From Bradyrhizobium iriomotense (lineage in GTDB: Bacteria > Pseudomonadota > Alphaproteobacteria > Rhizobiales > Xanthobacteraceae), in contig NZ_JAFCJZ010000021.1 of NCBI RefSeq assembly GCF_018130765.1, forward strand, positions 1 to 64,000: 64,000 nt of DNA. The letters are read 5' to 3'. Each line of letters begins with the position of its first letter. The stretch's first letter is position 1. The notes below the pieces were generated by a model, which was given only the letters and a program-made list of their open reading frames with translations, searched no databases and was not told the DNA's origin. Below are positions 33,575-42,300 of the stretch, one piece after another. A program made the position numbers and the translations under genes.

Positions 33575-34168
33575 ATGGGTCTACTCGATGTCCTCAACGG
33601 CATGCAGAACGGCCCGCGCGGCCCGAGCACGCCAAGCTCAGAGCAGTCCTCCGGCGGCATGTCGCCGATGACCATGGCGCTGCTCGGCCTGCTCGCCTGG
33701 AAGGCGTTCAAGCATCTGACGGCAGGCCAGCCCGGTGCGGCACCTGCCCCGCAGCAGCGCTCACCGCTGCCGCCTCCGACACCCGTCAACACCGGCAACG
33801 CCACGCTTCCCGGCGGCAGCGGCGGCCTCAGCGATCTGCTCAAGGGCGGTCTCGGCGGCCTACTCGCGGGTGGCGCGGCGGGCACCGTGCTGAGCGGCGG
33901 GCTCGGCGATCTCCTCAACCAGCTTCAGCAGGGCGGTCACGGCGAGGCCGCGAATTCCTGGGTCGGCAAGGGCGAGAACAAGCCGATCGCGCCCGGCGAT
34001 CTCGCCAATGCGCTCGGTGCCGACCAGATCGAGAGCCTGTCGGCCCAGAGCGGCCTGTCGCGCGAAGAGCTGCTCTCCGGTCTCAGCCAGTATCTGCCGC
34101 AGGTGATCGACCATCTGACGCCGGATGGACGGCTGCCGACCGAGAATGAACTCTCGGGCAGAATTTAA
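33575..34168 (+). CDS. YidB family protein (DUF937)
   Basis: Predicted 197 aa from ATG 33575, after AAAGGAGAGCACC. N-terminus MGLLDVLNGMQNGPRGPS, a hydrophobic MTMALLGLLAWKAFK, a glycine-rich GGLSDLLKGGLGGLLAGGAAG, and the conserved C-terminal domain SWVGKGENKPIAPGDLANALG ... QSGLSREELLSGLSQYLPQVIDHLTPDG. Length and order match YidB. Function in bacteria unknown. Followed by a GlsB-type stress membrane protein on the same strand, 42 bases later. Confidence 0.85.
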   Translation: MGLLDVLNGMQNGPRGPSTPSSEQSSGGMSPMTMALLGLLAWKAFKHLTAGQPGAAPAPQQRSPLPPPTPVNTGNATLPGGSGGLSDLLKGGLGGLLAGGAAGTVLSGGLGDLLNQLQQGGHGEAANSWVGKGENKPIAPGDLANALGADQIESLSAQSGLSREELLSGLSQYLPQVIDHLTPDGRLPTENELSGRI

Positions 34169-34210
34169 TCAACGTCTGATCTACGCGTTCAGGACAAGGG
34201 GAGCACTGTC

Positions 34211-34483
34211 ATGAGTTTCGGCGGCCTGTTGTGGATCATCGTCGTCGGCTTCGTCGCCGGTCTCGTCGCGCGCTGGCTTGCGCCTGGGCCGAACAATCCG
34301 AGCGGCTTCATCCTCACCACCATCCTCGGCATTGCCGGCGCGTTTCTCGCCACCTTCGTCGGCCAGGCCATCGGCCATTACAGCCCCGACCAGGGCGCCG
34401 GCTTCATCATGGCCACGATCGGCGCGGTGGTGGTGCTGTTCATCTGGCACCGGCTGGTGGCGAGCGGCGTGATAAAAGGCTGA
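34211..34483 (+). CDS. GlsB/YeaQ/YmgE family stress membrane protein
   Basis: Predicted 90 aa. Three short membrane helices: LLWIIVVGFVAGLVARWL, FILTTILGIAGAFLATFVG and GAGFIMATIGAVVVLFIWHR, with APGPNNPSG in the first loop, as in transglycosylase-associated proteins. These small inner-membrane proteins are often induced by stress. Probably in one unit with the YidB gene. Confidence 0.88.
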   Translation: MSFGGLLWIIVVGFVAGLVARWLAPGPNNPSGFILTTILGIAGAFLATFVGQAIGHYSPDQGAGFIMATIGAVVVLFIWHRLVASGVIKG

Positions 34484-34507
34484 ACACACAAGGCTGAACA
34501 CACTCGG

Positions 34508-34652
34508 TGTCGTCCCGGACAAGCGCGCCACAAGCGCGCGCCGATCCGGGACCCATAGCCACAGGGAGATGTTTGGCGAAGACTCGGAGTTATCGATCTT
34601 CGCCAAACATCTCCCTGTGGTTATGGGTCCCGGCTTTCGCCGGGACGACGAC
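34508..34652. repeat. Intergenic palindromic repeat, family B copy 2
   Basis: TGTCGTCCCGGACAAGCGCG opens it and GCTTTCGCCGGGACGACGAC closes it. In the middle, CACAGGGAGATGTTTGGCGA and TCGCCAAACATCTCCCTGTG are perfect inverted copies. It separates convergent genes (GlsB and SDR). Confidence 0.85.
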
Positions 34653-34670
34653 TGAGTTTGGGACGCGATC

Positions 34671-35456
34671 TCACGTAATCAAATGCATCCCCGCATCCAT
34701 GCGCACGACCTCGCCGGTCATGTTGCTGGAGGCCGGCATCGCCAGGAAGCAGACGAGCTGCGCGATGTCGTCGGCGGTTGATGCGACCTTCAGCGGCACC
34801 TTCGCCACCACACTGTCGCGCACCGCTTTCGCGCCGGCCTCGCCGCGGCCCTTGGTGAACCAGGGCGTGTCGATATAGCCGGGGCACACCGTGTTGACGC
34901 GGATCAGCGGCGCCAGCGCGCGCGACAGCGACAAGGTCATGGTGTTGAGCGCGCCCTTGCTGGCGGCATAGGCGATCGACGATCCGACGCCGCTGATGCC
35001 GGCGACCGACGACACATTCACGACCGCCGACGGTCGCTCCGAAGCCTTCGCACCGGCCTCGAGCAGGCTGCGCGCGGCGCGCACCATCTGGAACGGGCCA
35101 ATGGTGTTGACGCCATAGAGCCGCTGGAAATCTTCCGCCGACAAGCCGTCGAGATCGGCATGGGCGACATGCTTGGTGGTGCCGGCATTGTTGACGAGGA
35201 TGTCGAGCCGGCCCCAGCCGCTGGCTGCCGCGACGATCTTGCGGCAATCCTCATCCTTGGAGACGTCGCCCTGCGCGACCAGCACCTCCGCCGCGCCCGC
35301 CTTCCGGCAGACTTCCGCGGTGGCCTCGGCTTCCTTCTGGCTCGACGAATAGTTGATGACGAGCCGCGCTCCGCTGCGGGCGAGAATTTCCGCAGTCGCT
35401 GCACCGAGCCCGGATGCGGACCCCGTCACGATTGCGCACAAGCCGTCCTTTGCCAT
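34671..35456 (-). CDS. Short-chain dehydrogenase/reductase (SDR)
   Basis: Predicted 261 aa; ATG 35456 has AAAGGAAGGAAA upstream. Classical SDR: NAD(P) site TGSASGLG (11-18), NNAG (89-92), catalytic Ser near 150 and Y163-x3-K167 (IAYAASKGALN), PG motif CPGYIDTPWF. Residue 36 region NYSSSQ fits an NADP-preferring FabG-like enzyme. It is divergent from the acyl-CoA dehydrogenase operon and may supply the 3-hydroxyacyl or other alcohol oxidation of that route; this is context only. Confidence 0.9.
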   Translation of the reverse strand: MAKDGLCAIVTGSASGLGAATAEILARSGARLVINYSSSQKEAEATAEVCRKAGAAEVLVAQGDVSKDEDCRKIVAAASGWGRLDILVNNAGTTKHVAHADLDGLSAEDFQRLYGVNTIGPFQMVRAARSLLEAGAKASERPSAVVNVSSVAGISGVGSSIAYAASKGALNTMTLSLSRALAPLIRVNTVCPGYIDTPWFTKGRGEAGAKAVRDSVVAKVPLKVASTADDIAQLVCFLAMPASSNMTGEVVRMDAGMHLIT

Positions 35457-35703
35457 CCGGTATTTCCTTCCTTTTGTAAGTTGCTGGCGCCCTGTTTAGC
35501 GAGTTTGCCGCGCCCTGCAAATCGAGCAAACTCCGCTAAGCGGAATTAGTCCAGGCCGGCTCTCGCCCCCATGTCCGCGCCGCAGATGGACCTGCGATCA
35601 ACGCTTGTCAGGGCCATGGCTTTTTCCCATCATCCGGCGCAAGAAGAACCTGCGCGCCGCGCTCATCAGGCGGACGCGCCAATGGCAAAACACGGGGAAC
35701 GCT

Positions 35704-36768
35704 GTGGCGGAGAGTGACAATATCGTCGTCGAGACCGCGGAAAAGATCTTCGCCGATCTCGCCGATCCGCAGACCATCAACAACGACAAGAATAATTCCT
35801 GGCAGGCGCCGCTGTGGCAGGCGCTGAGCGAAGCCGGCCTGCCGCTATCGTGGGTGCCTGACGATCTCGGCGGCTCCGGCGCGAGCCTTGCCGACGGCTT
35901 TGCACTCCTGAACGCCGCCGGCCGCTTCGCGGTCGCGGTTCCCCTCGCTGAGACCATGCTCGCAGGCTGGCTGCTCGCACAGGCGAAGATCGCCTCGCCC
36001 GAGGGCGAGATGACCGTCGTGCCGGCGAGCCCGAAGGATCGCATCATCCTTGATGCCGATGGCGCGCTGTCCGGCCGCGTGCGCGGCGTGCCCTTTGCCA
36101 AGGCGGCGAAGCATTTTGCGGTGCTGGCGCACGGCAAGGATGGCGCGGTCATCGCGCTGGTCGATGCGACCAAGGCGCGGATCGAATCCGGCCTCAATGT
36201 CGGCTACGACCACAGTGACACCGTGACGCTCGACAAGGTGCAGCCCGTCTCGATCAAGCCGGCCCCGAAGGGCTTTGAGCAGACCAATCTGATGCTGATG
36301 GGCGGCGTTGCGCGCAGCCTTCAGATCGCCGGCGCGCTGGAATCGATGCTCGACATCTCCGTGCGCTACTCCAATGAGCGCATCGCCTTCGAGAAGAAGA
36401 TCTCGAAATTCCAGGCCGTGCAGCACAATCTCGCCCGTCTCGCCGGCGAGTCTGCCGCGGCGCTCGCGGCCGCGACCTCGGCGGCCGACGCCATCGCGAA
36501 TGCAAAGTCGTTCAACGACGAGGTCTATCTCGAAGCCGCCTCGGCAAAGATCCGCTGCGCGGAAGCCGCCGAAAAAGGCGGCGGCATCGCGCATCAGGTC
36601 CACGGCGCGATCGGCTTCACCATGGAGCACATTCTGCACCGCTACTCGCTGCGGGCGCTGGCCTGGCGCGACGATTTCGGTTCGGAAAGCCATTGGGCCG
36701 TCGAGCTCGGCAAGCTGGTCGCCACCAGAGGCGCCGATGAATTGTGGCCGCTCGTGGCGTCGCGCTGA
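35704..36768 (+). CDS. Acyl-CoA dehydrogenase family subunit (first of pair)
   Basis: Predicted 354 aa from GTG 35704 (GGGGAA upstream); the frame is open to 35605 but no better start exists. ACAD fold: DNIVVETAEKIFADLAD, WVPDDLGGSGASLADGFALL, middle domain shortened (FAKAAKHFAVLAHGKDG), C-terminal GGGIAHQVHGAIGFTMEHILHRYSLRA. It lacks the normal end motif YEGTN/YGGTN with the FAD/CoA contacts, as in the small subunits of heteromeric ACADs such as pimeloyl-CoA and steroid side-chain enzymes. It is followed by a complete ACAD 18 bases on, which supports a two-subunit enzyme. Confidence 0.85.
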   Translation: MAESDNIVVETAEKIFADLADPQTINNDKNNSWQAPLWQALSEAGLPLSWVPDDLGGSGASLADGFALLNAAGRFAVAVPLAETMLAGWLLAQAKIASPEGEMTVVPASPKDRIILDADGALSGRVRGVPFAKAAKHFAVLAHGKDGAVIALVDATKARIESGLNVGYDHSDTVTLDKVQPVSIKPAPKGFEQTNLMLMGGVARSLQIAGALESMLDISVRYSNERIAFEKKISKFQAVQHNLARLAGESAAALAAATSAADAIANAKSFNDEVYLEAASAKIRCAEAAEKGGGIAHQVHGAIGFTMEHILHRYSLRALAWRDDFGSESHWAVELGKLVATRGADELWPLVASR

Positions 36769-36786
36769 TCAGGAGACGAGACAACA

Positions 36787-37947
36787 ATGACCGCTGCCCT
36801 CCGTTTCGATCCGATCCGCCTGCCGGAAAAGTGCGAACAGCTGCGCAAGGAAGTGCGCGCCTTCCTCGCCGAGGAAATCGCGGCCGGCACCTTCGATCCG
36901 AACAAGCCCAACCGCGAAGACACCGACGCGCCGGAATTTTCCCGCCGGGTCGGCGCCAAGGGCTGGCTGGGGATGACCTGGCCGAAGAAATATGGCGGCC
37001 AGGAGCGCTCCTTCCTCGAACGTTACGTCGTCACCGAGGAGATGCGCGTCGCCAATGCGCCGACGCGGCGCTTCTTCGTCGCCGACCGCCAGAGCGGGCC
37101 GGTGCTGCTGAAATACGCGCCCGAGCACATCAAGATGGAGATCTTGCCGCGCATCTGCCGCGGCGAGATCTGCTTTGCGATCGGCATGAGCGAGCCGAAT
37201 TCCGGCTCGGACCTGTTCGCCGCGAAAACGCGCGCGACCAGGACCGACGGTGGCTATCTCATCAACGGCACCAAGATCTGGACCTCGTCGGCGCATATCG
37301 CCGACTACATGATCGCGATCTTCCGCACCTCGCCGCCGACCAAGGAAAACCGCCGTCACGGCCTGACCCAGTTCCTGGTCAAGATGAAGCAGCCGGGCAT
37401 CAAGGTGAACCCGATCGGCCAGATCACCGGCCAGTACGAGTTCAACGAGGTCGTCTTCACCGATCACTTCATTCCTGACGATCACGTGCTCGGCGAAGTC
37501 GACGGCGCCTGGAAGCAGGCGACGAGTGAGCTCGCCTATGAGCGCTCGGGCCCCGAGCGCTTCCTCGAAACCTATTACGTGCTGACGGAGCTGGTGCGCG
37601 CGGTTGGCCCCAATCCGGACACGCGCAGCGCCGAGGGCATCGGCCGGCTGGTCGCGCAGCTCCACACCATGCGGCGCATGTCGGTCTCCGTTGCCGGCAT
37701 GCTGGAAGCCGGCAAGGAGCCGGTGGTCGAAGCGTCCATCGTCAAGGACATCGGCACGGTCTGGGAGCAGCAGCTTCCGCACCGCGTGCGCGATCTCGCG
37801 GCTTTCGTCGAGGAGACCGCAACCAATCGCCAGACGCTGGAGCGGCAGCTCGACTTCGCGATCAAGACCGCACCGAAACTCACCATCCAGGGCGGCACCA
37901 CCGAAGTGCTGCGCGGCATCATCGCCCGCGGGCTTGGTCTGCGCTAA
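36787..37947 (+). CDS. Acyl-CoA dehydrogenase (second of pair)
   Basis: Predicted 386 aa, ATG after AGGAGACGAGACAACA. N-terminal helical domain, TWPKKYGGQERSFLERYV, middle FAD-facing motif AIGMSEPNSGSDLFAAKTRA, VNPIGQITGQYEFNEVVFTDHF, and C-terminal LTIQGGTTEVLRGIIARGLGL. The pattern follows the large subunit of pimeloyl-CoA dehydrogenase and related enzymes. Lies between the first ACAD and an enoyl-CoA hydratase, giving consecutive beta-oxidation steps. Acyl chain not determinable. Confidence 0.9.
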   Translation: MTAALRFDPIRLPEKCEQLRKEVRAFLAEEIAAGTFDPNKPNREDTDAPEFSRRVGAKGWLGMTWPKKYGGQERSFLERYVVTEEMRVANAPTRRFFVADRQSGPVLLKYAPEHIKMEILPRICRGEICFAIGMSEPNSGSDLFAAKTRATRTDGGYLINGTKIWTSSAHIADYMIAIFRTSPPTKENRRHGLTQFLVKMKQPGIKVNPIGQITGQYEFNEVVFTDHFIPDDHVLGEVDGAWKQATSELAYERSGPERFLETYYVLTELVRAVGPNPDTRSAEGIGRLVAQLHTMRRMSVSVAGMLEAGKEPVVEASIVKDIGTVWEQQLPHRVRDLAAFVEETATNRQTLERQLDFAIKTAPKLTIQGGTTEVLRGIIARGLGLR

Positions 37948-37964
37948 TTCAATCGAGGATCATC

Positions 37965-38783
37965 ATGAGCACGTATAAAGACATCGGCGTCGAGAAGGTC
38001 GGACACGTCGGCACCATCGAAATCCGCAGGCCCCCGCTCAACTTCTTCGACATCTCGCTGATCAACCAGATCGCGGATGCGCTCGACGAGTTCGACCGCG
38101 ACATCGAGATCCGCGCCTCCGTTCTCTCCGCGCAGGGCAAGGCGTTTTGCGCCGGCGCCAATTTCGGCGACCCGGCGCGGCAGGCGCAGGAAGCGCGCGA
38201 GGCCGAGCAAGCCAAGAAGGGCGATCCGGCCGACAATCTCGGGCCGATCAGCCACCTCTATATCCAGGCCGTGCGCATCTTCCGCGCCAAGAAGCCGATC
38301 GTTGCGGCCGTGCAGGGCGCGGCCATCGGCGGCGGCCTGGGCCTCGCGGTGTCGGCCGACTTCCGCGTCACCTGTCCCGAAGCGCGCTTCTCCGCCAATT
38401 TCACCAAGCTCGGCTTCCATCCCGGCTTCGGCCTGACCGTGACGCTGCCTGAGCTGATCGGCAAGAACAACGCCGAGCTGATGTTCTACACCAGCCGCCG
38501 CGTCACCGGCGAAGAGGCCTACAAATGGGGGCTCGCCAACGAGCTGGTGCCGCAGGATCAGGTCAAATCAGCCGCGATGAAGCTCGCCGGCGAGATCGCC
38601 GAATGCTCCCCGCTTGGCCTGCTCTCGACCCGCGCCACGTTGCGCAACGGCCTCGCCGACCGCGTGATGGCCGCGACCAATCACGAGCTCGCCGAGCAGA
38701 CGCGCCTGCGCGCGACGGAAGATTTCAAGGAAGGCGTGAAGGCCACCGAAGAGCGCCGCGCGGCGAATTTTAGGGGAAGGTAG
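37965..38783 (+). CDS. Enoyl-CoA hydratase/isomerase family
   Basis: Predicted 272 aa, ATG after GAGGATCATC. Crotonase fold: VGTIEIRRPPLNFFDISLI, VLSAQGKAFCAGANFGDP (first oxyanion loop), AVQGAAIGGGLGLAVSADFRVTCPEARFSANFTKLGFHPGFGLTVTLPELIG and the TGEEAYKWGLANELVP turn. The Glu pair of classic hydratases is not obvious in the second loop, where phenylalanine and glycine stand, so isomerase or other chemistry is possible. Third gene of the operon with the two ACADs. Confidence 0.88.
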   Translation: MSTYKDIGVEKVGHVGTIEIRRPPLNFFDISLINQIADALDEFDRDIEIRASVLSAQGKAFCAGANFGDPARQAQEAREAEQAKKGDPADNLGPISHLYIQAVRIFRAKKPIVAAVQGAAIGGGLGLAVSADFRVTCPEARFSANFTKLGFHPGFGLTVTLPELIGKNNAELMFYTSRRVTGEEAYKWGLANELVPQDQVKSAAMKLAGEIAECSPLGLLSTRATLRNGLADRVMAATNHELAEQTRLRATEDFKEGVKATEERRAANFRGR

Positions 38784-38808
38784 TCTCTTAGAAGAAGATC
38801 ACCTCTTT

Positions 38809-38960
38809 CTTCCTTCTCCCCTTGTGGGAGAAGGTGGCGCGAAGTGCCGGATGAGGGGTCTGTTTCCGCAAGGCAATCTCTATTGAGTGCGCGGAGAGAG
38901 ACCCCTCACCCGTCTCGCCGCTACGCGGCGATCCACCCTCTCCCACAAGGGGAGAGGGTT
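38809..38960. repeat. Intergenic palindromic repeat, family A copy 2
   Basis: CCTTCTCCCCTTGTGGGAGA and the closing CCACCCTCTCCCACAAGGGG are inverted copies; the interior repeats GGTGGCGCGAAG-GCCGGATGAGGGG of the copy at 351-480 almost base for base. It separates two convergent operons. Confidence 0.88.
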
Positions 38961-38969
38961 TGAACGCGA

Positions 38970-39722
38970 TCAATTCACGCGGAACGTCACACCACCCAGC
39001 AGGAACTCGTTCCCCGCAACGGCGAGCCCCTTCGCCTTGGCGGCATGCAGCACCTGCGCCACATCAGTCACCCGAAACTCCAGCGCGCTCATGATCTCGC
39101 TGGTGCCCTTCACGAAGCGGAAGGTTGCGTTGGGCAGCTTCAATTCGCAATCGATCGGCGCAACGCCGATGATCTTGCCCCAATGCTCCGCGAGCCCCGC
39201 TGGATCCGGGCTCTGCATCTCCACACCCGTCAGCGCCTGCGTCACGTCCGTACGGATGAACTTCTGCCAGTCCGGCCCCGCCGGCGGATAGGGCCCAAGG
39301 AAATCGTCGCTGCCGTCGGTGTGGTTGAACTCGATGAAGGCGGCGCGGCAGTCGCGCGGGTGGAGCTGCACGCCGTGATAGGGTGCGTGGTCGATGACGT
39401 TGGCGGTGCGCACGCCCATTGCGTTGGCATTGCGCCCGCGTTCGTCGGGATCATTGCAGCAGAAGATCGCCATGTAGCCGCCGCGGCCGCCGGTCTTCTC
39501 GATGAAGCGACCGGCCGTGGTGCCCTCCTTGAACGGCGCCACCACCTCCAGCAGGATCGTGTCGACCGGGAACAGCGCGTTCTCGAGGCCGTATTTGGCG
39601 ACATTGCCGTCCCGGTAGCAGACGGCGAGACCCATGATCCGGGCGATGTCAGAGATCACGGGCTCGAGCTGCGGCGCGACCAGGCAGATCTGCCGCAAGC
39701 GCATATAGGGCGCCATCGTCAC
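38970..39722 (-). CDS. VOC family protein (glyoxalase-like domain)
   Basis: Predicted 250 aa from GTG 39722, overlapping the stop of the preceding hydratase gene (GTGA); ATG 39716 is possible. Two VOC modules: MRLRQICLVAPQLEPVISDIARIMGLAVCYRDG and, later, TGVEMQSPDPAGLAEHWGKIIGVAPI, ending VAGNEFLLGGVTFRVN. The size fits the glyoxalase-like 3 domain group. Coupled to an enoyl-CoA hydratase, so a role in handling a CoA thioester or its hydrolysis product is likely, but no reaction can be assigned. Confidence 0.8.
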   Translation of the reverse strand: MTMAPYMRLRQICLVAPQLEPVISDIARIMGLAVCYRDGNVAKYGLENALFPVDTILLEVVAPFKEGTTAGRFIEKTGGRGGYMAIFCCNDPDERGRNANAMGVRTANVIDHAPYHGVQLHPRDCRAAFIEFNHTDGSDDFLGPYPPAGPDWQKFIRTDVTQALTGVEMQSPDPAGLAEHWGKIIGVAPIDCELKLPNATFRFVKGTSEIMSALEFRVTDVAQVLHAAKAKGLAVAGNEFLLGGVTFRVN

Positions 39723-40510
39723 TCGCCCCTGAAGGCGGGCTTGCGCTTCTCGACGAAGGCTTTTGCGGCCTCCTTGTGATCGGCGGTGTCGCCGCAGCGG
39801 GTGTGATGGATCGCCTCGCCGTCGAAGCAGTCCTCCAGCGCCAGATGCTCGGCATTGTTGATGTTGCGCTTGATGAAGCCGAGCGCGATCGAGGGTCCCT
39901 GCGCCAGTGACAACGCAAGCTCGCGCGCGGCGGCGGCGATCTCGGCGTCGGGCACGACCTTCGTCACCATGCCGATGGCGTGCGCTTCCTTCGCGGTCAG
40001 CACCGGCGACATCAGATACAGCTCGCGCGCCCGCGCGCTGCCAAGCAACTGGGTGAGGAAATAGGTCCCGCCGTAGTCGCCGGAGAAGCCGACTTTTGCG
40101 AAAGCGGTGGTGATCTTGCAGGATTCAGAGGCGATGCGGAGGTCGCAGGACAGCGCCATCGACAGGCCCGCGCCAGCCGCCGCGCCGTCGAGCTGCGCCA
40201 CCACGGGTTTCGGCATCTGGTGCAGGATGCGTGAGACCTCCATGCCGCGGCGCAGATTCGCAAGCTTCTGCTCGAACGGCAGCGGCGCGCGGCCCTCCGC
40301 CATCGACTTGACGTCGCCGCCGACGCAGAACGAGCCGCCGGCGCCCTTGAACAGCACCGCGCGCACCTCCGGATCATCAGCGGCGCGGCGCGCCGCCTCG
40401 ACCAGCCCGCGCACCATGTCGGGGTTGAGCGCGTTCTTCCGCTCCGGCCGGTTCATGGTGATGGTGAGCAGCCCGCCTTCGAGCTGTTGCAGGACCATGT
40501 CGTTGCTCAC
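39719..40510 (-). CDS. Enoyl-CoA hydratase
   Basis: Predicted 263 aa from GTG 40510, with GGGAGA 6 bases upstream; the open frame to 40588 runs through repeat sequence. Crotonase motifs: GLLTITMNRPERKNALNPDM, VLFKGAGGSFCVGGDVKSMAEG, VAQLDGAAAGAGLSMALSCDLRIASES, AFAKVGFSGDYGGTYFLTQLLG. The second oxyanion loop Gly-Ala-Gly is intact. Overlaps the VOC gene by 4 bases and is preceded by a branched-chain-type binding protein, so this minus-strand unit could import and process an acyl compound together with the opposite ACAD operon. Confidence 0.88.
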   Translation of the reverse strand: MSNDMVLQQLEGGLLTITMNRPERKNALNPDMVRGLVEAARRAADDPEVRAVLFKGAGGSFCVGGDVKSMAEGRAPLPFEQKLANLRRGMEVSRILHQMPKPVVAQLDGAAAGAGLSMALSCDLRIASESCKITTAFAKVGFSGDYGGTYFLTQLLGSARARELYLMSPVLTAKEAHAIGMVTKVVPDAEIAAAARELALSLAQGPSIALGFIKRNINNAEHLALEDCFDGEAIHHTRCGDTADHKEAAKAFVEKRKPAFRGE

Positions 40511-40539
40511 AGGACGTCTCCCTTGTTGTTGTTTTGCTC

Positions 40540-40643
40540 CGTCATTCCGGGGCGATGCAACGCATCGAACCCGGAATCCATTCATCAACCGTCACTGCCG
40601 CCCGAGGATCCCGGGTTCTCGCGACGCGAGCCCCGGGATGACG
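40540..40643. repeat. Intergenic palindromic repeat, family C copy 2
   Basis: CGTCATTCCGGGGCGATGCA with internal GATGCAACGCATC palindrome and closing GCCCCGGGATGACG-type arm near 40628-40643. Family as at 12512-12613. It sits between the binding protein and hydratase genes of one strand. Confidence 0.8.
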
Positions 40644-40685
40644 ACCTGTTGTTGGGCACGATCGTCGCCACGACGACTCACGCCG

Positions 40686-41891
40686 TCACTTCTTCACCAG
40701 CGGGCAACGCGATTGCTCCAGCGACTGGAACGCTTCGCTGCCGGGCACGGTGGCGAGCAGCTTATAGTCGTCCCAGCGGCCCTTGGACTCCGACGGCTTC
40801 TTCACCTCGAACAGGTACATGTCGTGGATCATGCGGCCGTCCTCGCGGATCTTGCCGCCCTTGGCGAAGAAGTCGTTGATCGGCGTCTCCTTCATCACCT
40901 TCATGACCGCGGCCGCATCGGTCGTGCCGGCCGCCTTCACGGCCTTGAGGTAATGCGTCACGGAGGAATAGACGCCGGCCTGCGCCGAGGTCGGCGGCCG
41001 CTTGACCCGCTCCATGAAGCGCTTCGAGAACGCACGCGTCTCGTCGTTCATGTCCCAATAGAAGGCTTCCGCCAGCAGAAGGCCTTGCGCGGTCTCCAGC
41101 CCGATCGAGTCGATGTCGGTGACGAAGGCGAGCAGCGGTGAGACCTTCTGGCCACCCTTGGTGATGCCGAACTCGGCCGCCTGCTTGATGGCGTTGACGG
41201 TGTCGCCGCCGGCGTTGGCGAGGCCGATCACCTTGGCCTTCGAGGACTGGGCCTGAAGCAGGAACGACGAAAAATCCGACGTGTTGAGCGGATGACGCAC
41301 GCTGCCGAGCACCTTGCCTCCGGTCTTGGTCACGACGTTGCTGGTGTCCTTTTCCAGATCCTGGCCGAAGGCGTAGTCCGCGGTGAGGAAGAACCAGGTG
41401 TCGAGGCCCGACTTCACGGCCGCAAGGCCGGTGACGTTGGCTTGTCCGAACGTATCGAACACGTAATGGATGGTGTAGGGACCGCATGCCTCGTTGGAGA
41501 GACGAATCGAGCCCGGTCCGTTGAACATGATGATCTTGTTGCGCGCTTTCGCGATCTCGCCAGCGGCGAGCGCGGTCGCGGAGGCCGCGACGTCGTAGAT
41601 CATCTCGACGCCCTGGTTGTCGAGCATGTCGCGGGCGATGTTGCCGGAGAGATCGGCCTTGTTGAGATGGTCGGCCGCCAGCACCTGGATCTTGCGGCCC
41701 AGCACCTCGCCGCCGAAATCCTCAACGGCCATCTTCGCCGCGGTCTCGCTGCCGGGGCCGGTGATATCAGCATACAGGCTCGACATGTCGAGGATGCCGC
41801 CGATCTTCAGCGGCGGCTTGTCCTGGGCCTGCGCGGCGCTCGCACTGAGGGCAAACGCGGCAGCAAAAATGCCCGACAAAATATTCTTCAT
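40686..41891 (-). CDS. ABC transporter substrate-binding protein (branched-chain amino acid type)
   Basis: Predicted 401 aa with signal peptide (MKNILSGIFAAAFALSASAA, cut at QA-Q). Peripla_BP_6 fold of the HAAT family: LKIGGILDMSSLYADITGPG, AAKMAVEDFGGEVLGRKIQVLAADHLNKADLSGNIARDMLD, TWFFLTADYAFGQDLEKDTS, VIGLANAGGDTVNAIKQAAEFG. Ligands of such proteins in soil bacteria go beyond branched amino acids to aromatic and fatty acids. No permeases or ATPases are adjacent. The location next to acyl-CoA genes suggests an acid substrate. Confidence 0.9.
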   Translation of the reverse strand: MKNILSGIFAAAFALSASAAQAQDKPPLKIGGILDMSSLYADITGPGSETAAKMAVEDFGGEVLGRKIQVLAADHLNKADLSGNIARDMLDNQGVEMIYDVAASATALAAGEIAKARNKIIMFNGPGSIRLSNEACGPYTIHYVFDTFGQANVTGLAAVKSGLDTWFFLTADYAFGQDLEKDTSNVVTKTGGKVLGSVRHPLNTSDFSSFLLQAQSSKAKVIGLANAGGDTVNAIKQAAEFGITKGGQKVSPLLAFVTDIDSIGLETAQGLLLAEAFYWDMNDETRAFSKRFMERVKRPPTSAQAGVYSSVTHYLKAVKAAGTTDAAAVMKVMKETPINDFFAKGGKIREDGRMIHDMYLFEVKKPSESKGRWDDYKLLATVPGSEAFQSLEQSRCPLVKK

Positions 41892-42074
41892 CGAAAAAGA
41901 CCTCCCTTATCGCGCCGTGCTCTGATGGCGGCTTGGTTATTGCTGTTGCCGCAATCATGCCGCATGCGCGAGAGCGCAGCAAGCACGGGGGTGCTGCAAG
42001 CGCACGATTGCAGCGCGTGTTTTCCGCAAAACGGAATGGTGTGATGACGCAAGATGTTTCCGCATCGTCATTGC

Positions 42075-42204
42075 CGTAGGGTGGGCAAAGGCGCTCTTCG
42101 CGCCGTGCCCACCGCCCGCGCGCTGTTGGCCAAAGACGTGGGCACGCTTCCGCCTTCGCTCTTCGAGCTACGGCGGACAAGTCGCTTTGCCCACCCACCC
42201 TACG
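42075..42204. repeat. Intergenic palindromic repeat, family D copy 2
   Basis: CGTAGGGTGGGCAAAGGCGC at the left; TTGCCCACCCACCCTACG at the right; interior GCCGTGCCCACC and GTGGGCACGCTTCCGCC. It is longer than the copy at 10804-10882 by an inserted middle. It occupies most of the 41892-42300 gap; the remaining bases contain only promoter-like sequence. Confidence 0.85.
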
Positions 42205-42300
42205 ATAGCTGCGCTCGCAATGACGGCGCGTGAGGAAGCCCTTTCGCGTTACACCACGCATGAGTTAAAGTCCGAACGGAACACAACCTCTCCGGGTCAC

